DNA from: Acidobacteriota bacterium
GTDB taxonomy: Bacteria; Acidobacteriota; Thermoanaerobaculia; Thermoanaerobaculales; Sulfomarinibacteraceae
Direction of reading: 5' to 3'
NCBI GenBank assembly: GCA_024641545.1
Contig: JAHECW010000029.1
Span: 1-40,967, forward strand
Length of the DNA: 40,967 nucleotides
Shown here: positions 33,509 to 40,967 of the stretch, one piece after another
How positions within the stretch are numbered: the first letter of the stretch is position 1
How the letters are laid out: every line of letters starts with the position of its first letter
Made by a program: the position numbers and the translations under genes
Notes under the pieces: generated by a model
Databases searched by the model: none
Told to the model about the DNA's origin: nothing
What the model saw: only the letters and a program-made list of their open reading frames with translations

Positions 33509-34039
33509 TCAGTGCTTCTTGAATACCTGCGACAGCTGGGCTCTGGTGTGCGATGCGGCAACCTGCTGCATGTGTTGAATGGCAGACGGACGCTCGTGAC
33601 CCGAAGTCGTATTGAGCCGCAACTCGCGCTCGCGGTCGATGGCGGTGGCCCAGCCGTCGATGGCCTTGAGTACTTCGTGGCGGTGGATGAACCCGACGAG
33701 ACGGTCGTTTTCGGTGACCGGCAAGCACGAGAAATTGCACTCGAGGAACGCTCGAGCTGCGTTCAACAGGTCCATCTCGGGTGTGATCCGGACCTCGATG
33801 TCGGACATGTGATCGCCGACGGTGCCGCCCGAGACCCCCTCGTACGCCCATTGGCTGACGGTGCGGAGGCAGTCCTTTTCGGTGAGCATGCCGACAACGA
33901 CCCCGAGATCATCCACAACGGGGAGGGCCGGAAACGGGGACCGGGCCAGGTCGTGCATGGCCACCTTCATTGGGTCGCCGACCTTGAATGATCGGGATGA
34001 TCGTCCCATCGCATTTCGAACAATCGGTGTCGTCGCCAT
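33509..34039 (-). CDS. CBS-domain pair protein
   Basis: A 176-residue protein made of two CBS domains: DLARSPFPALPVVDDLGVVVGMLTEKDCL for the first and AARAFLECNFSCLPVTENDRLVGFIHRHEVLKAI for the second. Such stand-alone Bateman modules bind adenosine nucleotides and regulate partner enzymes or transporters. ATG with GGAGG 6 bases upstream. It is divergent from nqrA. A link to the neighbouring potassium channel or to Na+-NQR is possible from position only. Confidence 0.88.
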   Translation of the reverse strand: MATTPIVRNAMGRSSRSFKVGDPMKVAMHDLARSPFPALPVVDDLGVVVGMLTEKDCLRTVSQWAYEGVSGGTVGDHMSDIEVRITPEMDLLNAARAFLECNFSCLPVTENDRLVGFIHRHEVLKAIDGWATAIDRERELRLNTTSGHERPSAIQHMQQVAASHTRAQLSQVFKKH

Positions 34040-34122
34040 CCGGTTCCTCCAAGCGGACCGTCGGAAATCCTGTTTAGCAACCTCAGAGTAATCGACTCCG
34101 AGTCATGATTTGAACATCTTCT

Positions 34123-34150
34123 TTAACGAAGACGAATTCCGGTTTATTCT
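34123..34150 (+). promoter_or_regulatory. Weak promoter candidate for the nqr operon
   Basis: TTAACG (34123-34128) and TATTCT (34145-34150) are 16 bases apart in the AT-richer part of the divergent CBS-nqrA spacer, 87 bases before the nqrA start. Each hexamer matches the sigma-70 consensus only partly. Confidence 0.25.
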
Positions 34151-34236
34151 TGGTCGGCGTTTTTCGCAGGGATCGGGGCCGTCGATCGACGGCGACCTCG
34201 GTTCGATTCGATGAGGCGGGAGGTGAAAGAACCGAG

Positions 34237-35619
34237 ATGGCCGTTCACACGATCAAGAGAGGGCTCGACCTCCCGATTTCAGGGGAGCCAATCCAGGTCG
34301 TCGAGACTGGGCCGCCGACGACGTCGGTGGCTCTGCTCGCACACGACTATCACTTCATGAAGCCGAGGATGCACGTCGCGGTGGGCGACCGGGTCAAACG
34401 CGGCCAACTGCTCTTCGAAGATCGAAAGACCGATGGAGTCCGATTCACCGCTCCCGGGGCCGGGATCGTGGTTGCGATCAACCGCGGTGACCGTCGAGCT
34501 TTACAGTCGCTCGTGATCGAGCTGAGCGATGGCGAGCGCGCCGGCGAACCTACCGACGATGACTTCATGCCGTTTGCCAGCTTCACCGGCAATGATGTTG
34601 CCACCCTCGACGCCGATCAGGTGCGGGCGTTGCTGGTGGAATCCGGACAGTGGGTTTCGCTTCGGACCCGCCCGTTCTCCAAGGTGCCGGGCCCGACGGA
34701 GAGCTGCCACTCGGTTTTCGTGACAGCGATGGATACGAGTCCGCTCTCGCCCGATCCCGAGGTTGTCATCGCCGGCAGGCTGGAGGATTTCAGCCGCGGT
34801 GTCGAGGCCCTGACGAAGTTGACCGATGGACCGGTCTATGTCTGTTGCTCACCGGGTTCAGCGCTCGGTGGCGGCCACGTTGCCGGCGCCCAGGTCGAGA
34901 ATTTTCAGGGCAGACATCCCGCCGGCCTCGCCGGCACTCACATCCACACCCTCGATCCCGTCCACCGTGAAAAGACCGTCTGGTATGTCGGTTACCAGGA
35001 TGTCGCCGCCATCGGAGCGCTCTTCTCGACGGGAAGGCTCGATGTCGCCCGGGTGGTCGCACTCGCCGGACCGGTTGTGAAGCGCCCGCGACTGCTGGCA
35101 ACCCGTCTCGGCGCTGCGACGGCGCCGCTGGTCGACGGTGAGCTCGACGCGGGCGTCAATCGAGTCGTCGCCGGATCGGTGCTGCACGGGTTCCCTGCCG
35201 CCGGTGAGGTTTTCGGCTACCTCGGCCGTTATTCGAATCAGATTTCGTGCCTGGCGGAAGACCACGAGCGGAAGTTCTTCGGCTGGATCTGGCCCGGGTT
35301 CGACCGTTTCTCGTTGAGCCGAGCATTCGGTTCGGCCTTCCGCGGCCGATCGGCACGATACGACTTCACCACAACAACCAACGGAGCACACCGAGCCATG
35401 GTCCCGATCGGGCTCTTCGAGAAGGTCATGCCGCTTGACATCATGCCGACCTTTCTCCTGCGAGCGCTGCTGATGGATGATCTCGAGCGTTCGGAGGCGC
35501 TGGGTTGTCTGGAGCTCGACGAAGAGGATCTCTCGTTGTGTGCATTCGTCAGCCCGGGCAAGGAGGACTATGGACCGGCGCTGCGGCGGAATCTCCTCGA
35601 GATTTGGAAGGAGGGCTGA
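34237..35619 (+). CDS. nqrA: Na+-translocating NADH:quinone reductase subunit A
   Basis: Peripheral cytoplasmic subunit of Na+-NQR that contributes to the quinone site. 460 residues from the ATG at 34237 ([16 protein letters not shown]), against about 446 in Vibrio. Family segments are [45 protein letters not shown] and [17 protein letters not shown]. The frame is open upstream to 34150, but those residues are not family-like. The TGA stop overlaps the nqrB start (TGATG). It is the first of six nqr genes plus apbE on one transcript. Confidence 0.95.
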   Translation: MAVHTIKRGLDLPISGEPIQVVETGPPTTSVALLAHDYHFMKPRMHVAVGDRVKRGQLLFEDRKTDGVRFTAPGAGIVVAINRGDRRALQSLVIELSDGERAGEPTDDDFMPFASFTGNDVATLDADQVRALLVESGQWVSLRTRPFSKVPGPTESCHSVFVTAMDTSPLSPDPEVVIAGRLEDFSRGVEALTKLTDGPVYVCCSPGSALGGGHVAGAQVENFQGRHPAGLAGTHIHTLDPVHREKTVWYVGYQDVAAIGALFSTGRLDVARVVALAGPVVKRPRLLATRLGAATAPLVDGELDAGVNRVVAGSVLHGFPAAGEVFGYLGRYSNQISCLAEDHERKFFGWIWPGFDRFSLSRAFGSAFRGRSARYDFTTTTNGAHRAMVPIGLFEKVMPLDIMPTFLLRALLMDDLERSEALGCLELDEEDLSLCAFVSPGKEDYGPALRRNLLEIWKEG

Positions 35620-36851
35620 TGCGGTTCCTTCGCACTCTCCTCGATAAGTTGGAGCCGCATTTCGATCGCGGCGGGAAGCTCGAGTTCTTCTACCCGCTCT
35701 ACGAGTCGGCAGACACCCTGTTCTACACGCCTGGAAAGGTCAACCGCGGCACCGTCCACGTCCGCGACGGTCTCGATCTGAAGCGGATGATGATCACGGT
35801 CGTCATCGCTCTGATGCCCATCGTGTTCATGGCGATGTACAACACCGGCCTGCAGGCCGTGCGGGCCATCGCGGCCGGCGCCACGCCGCTGGACAACTGG
35901 CAGACCGGGCTCTTCCACGCCATGGGCTTCGACTTCACCAGCGATTTCGTGGCCTGTTTTGTCTACGGCTCGCTTTATTTCATCCCGGTGTTTGTGACCG
36001 GATTCGCGGTCGGCATCGGCATCGAGGTGCTCTTCTGCATGATCCGCGGCCACGAGGTCAACGAAGGGTTCTTCGTCACCGGCTTCCTGCTGCCGCTGAC
36101 ATTGCCGCCGACCATTCCCTTGTGGCAGGTCGCCACCGGCGTCGCCTTCGGTGTGATCATCGGCAAGGAGGTTTTCGGCGGAACCGGGATGAACTTCCTC
36201 AACCCGGCGCTCACCGCGCGGGCTTTTCTCTTCTTCGCCTATCCGGCCCAGATCTCCGGCGACGCGCCGTGGATCGCCGCGAACTTCGTCGGCGTCGACG
36301 GTTTCTCGGGCGCGACCTGGCTGGCACGGGCGGTGGGCAATGGGCCGCAGGCTCTGGGTCCGGTTGGGTCCGATGCGTGGTGGCAGGCCTTCAACGGTCT
36401 GATTCCCGGTTCCATGGGTGAGACTTCGACGCTGTTGTGCCTGGTCGGCGCGTTCATCCTGATCGCGACCGGCATGGGTTCCTGGCGGACCATGGCCGGG
36501 GTCACGCTCGGCACTCTGGGAATGGCGAGCCTGCTCAATGTCGTCTCTTCGACGACCAACCCGGCCTTCGCGATCCCCTTCGGTTGGCACGTGGTGCTCG
36601 GCGGCTGGGCCTTCGGTACGGTCTTCATGGCCACCGACCCGGTGTCGTCGGCCTTCACCAACACGGGACGGTGGATGTACGGCTTCGGTATCGGCGTGAT
36701 GGTGATTCTCGTCCGGGTTGTCAACCCGGCCTATCCCGAGGGAATGATGCTGGCCATTCTGTTCATGAACATGTTCGCCCCGTTCATCGACTATTTCTTT
36801 GTCCAGGCGAACATCAAAAGGAGGTTGGCGCGAAATGCAGCAGCAAAGTAA
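35619..36851 (+). CDS. nqrB: Na+-translocating NADH:quinone reductase subunit B
   Basis: Integral membrane subunit carrying covalent FMN and riboflavin and forming part of the sodium path. 410 residues with about 10 hydrophobic segments. The FMN-attachment motif SGAT is at residues 230-233 (DGFSGATWLA; T233 is the expected phosphoester site). Other conserved stretches are GGTGMNFLNPALTARAF and MATDPVSSAFTNTGRW. The start overlaps the nqrA stop by one base, with AGGAGG just upstream. The 3' end overlaps nqrC by 17 bp. Confidence 0.97.
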   Translation: MRFLRTLLDKLEPHFDRGGKLEFFYPLYESADTLFYTPGKVNRGTVHVRDGLDLKRMMITVVIALMPIVFMAMYNTGLQAVRAIAAGATPLDNWQTGLFHAMGFDFTSDFVACFVYGSLYFIPVFVTGFAVGIGIEVLFCMIRGHEVNEGFFVTGFLLPLTLPPTIPLWQVATGVAFGVIIGKEVFGGTGMNFLNPALTARAFLFFAYPAQISGDAPWIAANFVGVDGFSGATWLARAVGNGPQALGPVGSDAWWQAFNGLIPGSMGETSTLLCLVGAFILIATGMGSWRTMAGVTLGTLGMASLLNVVSSTTNPAFAIPFGWHVVLGGWAFGTVFMATDPVSSAFTNTGRWMYGFGIGVMVILVRVVNPAYPEGMMLAILFMNMFAPFIDYFFVQANIKRRLARNAAAK

Positions 36852-37620
36852 CGCCTATATCGTCGGTTTTGCCGCGGTGGTGTGCCTTGCTTGCTCCATC
36901 GTCGTTTCGAGCTCGGCGGTAGCCCTGCGCCCGCGCCAGAACCAAAACAAGGAGCTCGATCGGCAGAAGCAGGTGCTCACGGTGGCAGGCCTGATCACGG
37001 CCGACCAGACTGTCGACGCGCCCGAGGTCAAACGACTTTTCGACGAGAACATCGTCGCGAGATTGGTCGAGCTCGAAACCGGCGCCTACGTCGACTCGGA
37101 ATCGGCCGCGGGCTACGACCAGCGCAAGGCGACCAAGGATCCTGCCCTGAGTCGACCGGCCGGCCCGAACAGCGCCGGCCTGCGACGGCTGCCGAAAAAG
37201 GCGGTGGTCTACGAGAGGGTGACCGACGGCGCCGTCGAGATGTTGATTCTGCCCATCGAGGGCAAGGGCCTGTGGTCGACGCTCTACGGTTTCATCGCTC
37301 TGGCGCCCGATACCACGACCATCGAGGGCATCACCTTTTACGAGCACGGGGAGACCCCGGGTCTCGGCGGCGAGATCGACAACCCGTCCTGGAAGGCGCT
37401 GTGGCCGGGACGGCGGGCTTTCGACGATCGCGGTGAAACGGCCATCGAGGTCATCAAAGGCCACGCGGGACCGCCCGCCGAGGACCCCTACAAGGTCGAT
37501 GGCCTGTCGGGCGCGACCCTCACCGGTCGCGGCGTATCCCACCTGGTTCGTTTCTGGCTCTCCGAGGATGGATTCGGTCCATTCCTCGCCCAGGTCCGCG
37601 CCGCCGAGGGGGGTGTGTGA
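36835..37620 (+). CDS. nqrC: Na+-translocating NADH:quinone reductase subunit C
   Basis: Membrane-anchored periplasmic subunit with a covalently bound FMN. 261 residues: one N-terminal transmembrane helix ([25 protein letters not shown]), then an FMN-binding domain with [25 protein letters not shown] and the attachment motif SGAT at 225-228 (T228; Vibrio T225). AAGGAGG is 10 bases before the ATG at 36835. Modified by the ApbE encoded at the end of the operon. Confidence 0.96.
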   Translation: MQQQSNAYIVGFAAVVCLACSIVVSSSAVALRPRQNQNKELDRQKQVLTVAGLITADQTVDAPEVKRLFDENIVARLVELETGAYVDSESAAGYDQRKATKDPALSRPAGPNSAGLRRLPKKAVVYERVTDGAVEMLILPIEGKGLWSTLYGFIALAPDTTTIEGITFYEHGETPGLGGEIDNPSWKALWPGRRAFDDRGETAIEVIKGHAGPPAEDPYKVDGLSGATLTGRGVSHLVRFWLSEDGFGPFLAQVRAAEGGV

Positions 37621-38240
37621 TGAACCAGAAGCAGCAGCGGGCGCTTCTTGACCCGGTCTTCAAGAACAACCCGATCGCGACCCAGGTTCTCGGGATCTGT
37701 TCGGCGTTGGCGGTCACCACCAAGCTCGAGACCTCGGTGGTGATGTCCATCGCGGTGATCGCGGTGGTGGCCCTGTCGAATTTCTCCGTGTCGCTGGTCC
37801 GCAATCTGATCCCTTCCTCGATCCGGATCATCGTCCAGTTGACGATCATCGCGTCGTTGGTGATCGTCACCGATCAGATCCTCCAGGCTTTTGTCTACGA
37901 CATCTCGAAACAGTTGTCGGTCTTTGTCGGCCTGATCATCACCAACTGCATCGTCATGGGTCGGGCGGAGGCCTTCGCCATGCAGAACCCGCCCCTGGAC
38001 AGCCTGCTCGACGGGATCGGCAACGGGCTCGGCTACAGCGTGATCCTCATCGTCGTGGGCTTTTTCCGGGAGTTGGTGGGCTCGGGCAAGCTCTTCGGCC
38101 ACCAGGTTCTTCCGTTGATCACCGACGGCGGTTGGTATCAGCCCAACGGTCTCTTCGTTCTCTCGCCGGGGGCTTTCTTCCTGATCGGCGGTTTGATCTG
38201 GTGGCTTCGAACCTGGAAGCCGGAATTGCAGGAGGACTGA
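37620..38240 (+). CDS. nqrD: Na+-translocating NADH:quinone reductase subunit D
   Basis: A 206-residue six-helix membrane protein of the NqrDE/RnfAE family. The half-helix cysteines that hold the intramembrane iron site with NqrE are present: C27 in [13 protein letters not shown], and the later one in [15 protein letters not shown]. The ATG at 37620 overlaps the nqrC stop (TGATG); a GTG three bases upstream is an alternative. Confidence 0.96.
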   Translation: MNQKQQRALLDPVFKNNPIATQVLGICSALAVTTKLETSVVMSIAVIAVVALSNFSVSLVRNLIPSSIRIIVQLTIIASLVIVTDQILQAFVYDISKQLSVFVGLIITNCIVMGRAEAFAMQNPPLDSLLDGIGNGLGYSVILIVVGFFRELVGSGKLFGHQVLPLITDGGWYQPNGLFVLSPGAFFLIGGLIWWLRTWKPELQED

Positions 38241-38241
38241 G

Positions 38242-38859
38242 ATGCTCGAACACTACCTCAGCCTCGCCGTCAAGGCCATTTTCGTCGAGAACATGGCCCT
38301 CGCATTTTTCCTCGGTATGTGCTCGTTCCTCGCGGTTTCAAAAAAGGTGGAAACCGCGGTCGGCCTGGGCGCCGCCGTGACCTTCGTGCTGACGGTGACG
38401 ACGCCGCTCAACAACCTGCTCTACAAGTACCTCCTCGCCGAGGGCGCCTTGACCTGGCTCAATCCGGCGTGGGGCTCGGTGGATCTGAGTTTCATCCGTT
38501 TCCTCGCCTTTATCGGGTCGATTGCGGCTTCGGTGCAGGTCGTCGAGATGGCCCTCGATCGCTACGCACCCGGACTCTACTCCGCGCTCGGCGTCTTTCT
38601 GCCGCTGATCGCGGTGAACTGCGCCATTCTCGGCGCCTCGCTCTTCATGGTCGAGCGTGACTACAACGTCGGCGAAAGTGCGGTCTTCGGTTTCGGTTCG
38701 GGAGTCGGTTTCTGGCTCGCCATCGTCGCCCTCGCCGCTATCAGGGAGAAAATGATTTACTCCGATGTGCCCCCCGCCCTGCGTGGTCTCGGGATCACGT
38801 TTCTCGTCACCGGTCTGATGGCCATCGCCTTCATGGCCTTTGCCGGCATCCAACTGTAG
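38242..38859 (+). CDS. nqrE: Na+-translocating NADH:quinone reductase subunit E
   Basis: A 205-residue six-helix membrane protein, inverted-topology partner of NqrD. It has cysteine 27 in [17 protein letters not shown] and the second cysteine in [15 protein letters not shown], the ligands of the iron site in the membrane centre. Its start is one base after the nqrD stop, with GGAGG immediately upstream. The length equals the family norm (about 200). Confidence 0.96.
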   Translation: MLEHYLSLAVKAIFVENMALAFFLGMCSFLAVSKKVETAVGLGAAVTFVLTVTTPLNNLLYKYLLAEGALTWLNPAWGSVDLSFIRFLAFIGSIAASVQVVEMALDRYAPGLYSALGVFLPLIAVNCAILGASLFMVERDYNVGESAVFGFGSGVGFWLAIVALAAIREKMIYSDVPPALRGLGITFLVTGLMAIAFMAFAGIQL

Positions 38860-38871
38860 GTGGGGGCGCCG

Positions 38872-40098
38872 ATGGTCACCATCATCCTCGGAGTCGCCGT
38901 CTTCGTCATCGTCATCGTGGCCCTCGTGGTCGTGTTGATGTTCGCGAAATCAAAACTCGTCGCCTCGGCCGATGTCACGATTACGGTGAACGATGATCCC
39001 GACAAGGCCATCGTTGCCGCGGCCGGAGGCACGCTGCTCAACACCCTCGCGGCGCAGAAGATCTTCATCCCCTCGGCCTGCGGCGGCAAGGGGACCTGCG
39101 GGGTGTGCAAGGTCGAGGTCCACGCGGGCGGCGGCGCGCTGCTCCCCACCGAGACCTCGCACATCAACCGCGGCGAAGCGCGTCGCGGAACCCGCCTGTC
39201 ATGCCAGGTCAAGGTCAAGCAGGACATGAAGATCGAGCTCGAGCCCGAGATCTTCAACGTGCGCAAGTGGCGGTGTCGGGTCCGGTCGAACCGGAACGTC
39301 GCCACCTTCATCAAAGAGCTGGTCCTGGAGCTGCCCGAGGGCGACGCGGTGCCGTTCCGCGCCGGTGGTTACATCCAGATCGAGTGCCCGCCGCACGAGG
39401 TCCGCTACAAGGACTTCGTCATCGAAAAGGAGTACCGGGCGGACTGGGACAAGTACAACGTCTGGCAATACACCTCCAAGGTGTCCGATGGCGTCACCCG
39501 CGCCTACTCAATGGCGAACTACCCGGAGGAAGCGGGCATCATCATGCTCAACGTGAGGATTGCCTCGCCGCCCCCGAACATGCCCAACGTGCCGCCGGGG
39601 ATCATGTCGTCCTACATCTTCAGCCTCAAACCCGGCGACGAGGTGACGATCTCCGGGCCCTTCGGCGAGTTTTTCGCCAGGGAAACCGACAACGAGATGG
39701 TCTTCATCGGCGGCGGCGCCGGAATGGCGCCGATGCGGTCGCACATCTTCGACCAGTTTCGACGTCTGCACACCGATCGCAAGGTGTCGTACTGGTATGG
39801 TGCGCGGAGTCTCTGCGAAGCCTTCTACCAGGAGGATTTCGATTCCATCGCCGCCGAGAACGACAACTTCCAGTGGCACCTCGCGCTCTCCGAACCCCTG
39901 CCCGAGGACAACTGGACCGGAGATACCGGGTTCATCCACCAGGTGGTCTACGACAACTACCTCAAGGATCACCCGGCGCCGGAGGATTGCGAGTACTACA
40001 TGTGCGGGCCGCCGATGATGAACTCGGCCGTCATCCGGATGCTGACCGAGCTCGGTGTTGAGCCCGAGAACATCATGTTGGACGACTTCGGCGGATAG
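38872..40098 (+). CDS. nqrF: Na+-translocating NADH:quinone reductase subunit F
   Basis: Entry subunit: oxidises NADH with FAD and passes electrons to a 2Fe-2S cluster. From the ATG at 38872 it has 408 residues. It has an N-terminal transmembrane helix (residues 3-23), then the ferredoxin domain with ligands C70, C76, C79 and C111 ([12 protein letters not shown] ... LSCQ). The FAD site RAYSMANYP, the NADH site [17 protein letters not shown] and the terminal YMCGPPMM follow. A GTG at 38860, directly after the nqrE stop, would add four residues. Confidence 0.97.
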   Translation: MVTIILGVAVFVIVIVALVVVLMFAKSKLVASADVTITVNDDPDKAIVAAAGGTLLNTLAAQKIFIPSACGGKGTCGVCKVEVHAGGGALLPTETSHINRGEARRGTRLSCQVKVKQDMKIELEPEIFNVRKWRCRVRSNRNVATFIKELVLELPEGDAVPFRAGGYIQIECPPHEVRYKDFVIEKEYRADWDKYNVWQYTSKVSDGVTRAYSMANYPEEAGIIMLNVRIASPPPNMPNVPPGIMSSYIFSLKPGDEVTISGPFGEFFARETDNEMVFIGGGAGMAPMRSHIFDQFRRLHTDRKVSYWYGARSLCEAFYQEDFDSIAAENDNFQWHLALSEPLPEDNWTGDTGFIHQVVYDNYLKDHPAPEDCEYYMCGPPMMNSAVIRMLTELGVEPENIMLDDFGG

Positions 40099-40120
40099 CC
40101 TCGGCCGCGCGGAGAAAAGA

Positions 40121-40967
40121 ATGAGCCCACCGAAGTCCGGACCGCCGCGTCTTCGGCGGATGATCGTGCCGGCGCTCTTCGTCGGCGCGCTCTTCGCCGT
40201 CGTCTTTCTTCGCCAACCCAACGGTCCCGAGTTCCCGGATCAGTGGGTGCTGACCGGGCGAACCATGGGCACCGTCTTCACCGTCAAGGTCGTGGTCGCG
40301 CCGGGATCCGACGTCAGCCGGAACACGGTTGAAAGCGCCATCCGCGATGCGGTCGATGGTGTCGATTCATCCATGTCGACCTATCGGGAGGACTCGGAGC
40401 TGAGCCGGTTCAACCGGGCCGGCACGGAACCGTTCGAGGTCTCCGACTCCATGCTCGAGGTCATCGCGGAAGCGCAGCGCGTCGCCGAGCTCTCGGCCGG
40501 CGCGTTCGATATCACCGTGGGTCCGCTGGTGGACGCCTGGGGTTTCGGGCCCGATTCGAGGACGGAGCCGCCGGATGACCAGACCATCGCGGCGTTGCTG
40601 GCCGTCAGCGGGCACCGGTACCTCGTGCTGGATCGCGTCCGCCGCACATTGAGCAAGGAACATCCCGGGCTGGCCTGCGATCTCTCCGCCATCGCCAAGG
40701 GTTACGCCGTCGACAAGGTGGTGTCGAGCTTGAGCGATCTCGGGTTGGCCGACATCATGGTCGAGATCGGTGGTGAGGTCAGGGCGACGGGAAGGAACGC
40801 CGCCGGAGAGTCGTGGCGGATCGGGATCGAGCGGCCGGAGATCGAACGGGGCGGCCTGTGGTCGGCGGTTGAGTTGGTCGAGAGCGCCATGGCCACGTCC
40901 GGCGACTATCGAAACTACTACGAGCGCGACGGCGTGCGGATCTCGCACACCATCGATCCGCGAACCG
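40121..40967 (+). CDS. apbE: FAD:protein FMN transferase ApbE (3' partial)
   Basis: Transfers FMN from FAD to a threonine of the SGAT motif in NqrB and NqrC. The frame is open from the ATG at 40121 (GGAG about 6 bases upstream) to the window end, 282 codons. An N-terminal hydrophobic segment (MIVPALFVGALFAVVFL) anchors or exports it to the periplasmic side, where the flavinylation sites lie. Family motifs are GRTMGTVFTVKVV, MSTYREDSELSRFN, AGAFDITVGPLVDAWGFG, DLSAIAKGYAVDKV and, at the very end, SHTIDPRT, the metal-site loop. The stop lies outside the window. It follows nqrF by 22 bases, as the last gene of the operon seen here. Confidence 0.95.
   Translation, partial: MSPPKSGPPRLRRMIVPALFVGALFAVVFLRQPNGPEFPDQWVLTGRTMGTVFTVKVVVAPGSDVSRNTVESAIRDAVDGVDSSMSTYREDSELSRFNRAGTEPFEVSDSMLEVIAEAQRVAELSAGAFDITVGPLVDAWGFGPDSRTEPPDDQTIAALLAVSGHRYLVLDRVRRTLSKEHPGLACDLSAIAKGYAVDKVVSSLSDLGLADIMVEIGGEVRATGRNAAGESWRIGIERPEIERGGLWSAVELVESAMATSGDYRNYYERDGVRISHTIDPRT

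Overview
The window is high-GC bacterial DNA, gene-dense, with many translationally coupled (ATGA, GTGA, TTGA, TGATG) junctions. The gene set (several CRTAC1-type VCBS/ASPIC proteins, multiheme cytochromes, Na+-NQR, GTP-type PEP carboxykinase, FeoAB, long-form urocanate hydratase) suggests a free-living Gram-negative respiratory heterotroph. An acidobacterial lineage of the Thermoanaerobaculia kind is my best guess, but this is inference without any search.

Region 1 (1-15449) is the unusual part. A (+) pair, a partial PpiC-type prolyl isomerase and a secreted VCBS/ASPIC-TPR protein, converges on a tightly packed (-) operon of seven genes. In transcription order these are: a RidA/chorismatase-like protein, a hydrazine-synthase-alpha-like (HzsA-like) monoheme protein, a secreted VCBS/ASPIC protein, a 936-residue ten-haem fusion (octahaem cytochrome + YVTN beta-propeller + MauG-type dihaem peroxidase), a secreted Reg_prop propeller protein, and two paralogous LivK-type periplasmic binding proteins without permeases. 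The propeller + MauG part matches the HzsB + HzsC architecture, so the operon holds relatives of all three hydrazine synthase subunits. I read it as an undescribed periplasmic redox complex. Nothing here shows that it makes hydrazine.

Region 2 (15699-28816) is mostly housekeeping: a MgtC/DUF4010 membrane protein, hutU, feoAB, the mutS-nagZ-queC operon, an HD-domain nucleotidase-like protein, a small unknown protein and mtaB. Its spacers are full of short tandem repeats with a 7-bp period (several unrelated heptamers) or a 6-bp period. Two of the heptamer arrays are folded into long hairpins.

Region 3 (28939-34039) holds a LivK-like lipoprotein, pckG with a recognisable promoter, a potassium-channel-like protein, a truncated CBS-like gene remnant directly upstream of the channel, and an intact CBS-pair protein.

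Region 4 (34237-40967) is a complete nqrABCDEF operon followed by apbE (cut by the window end). It encodes the Na+-pumping NADH:quinone oxidoreductase and the flavin transferase that attaches FMN to NqrB and NqrC. No tRNA, rRNA, CRISPR array, transposase or phage gene was seen.
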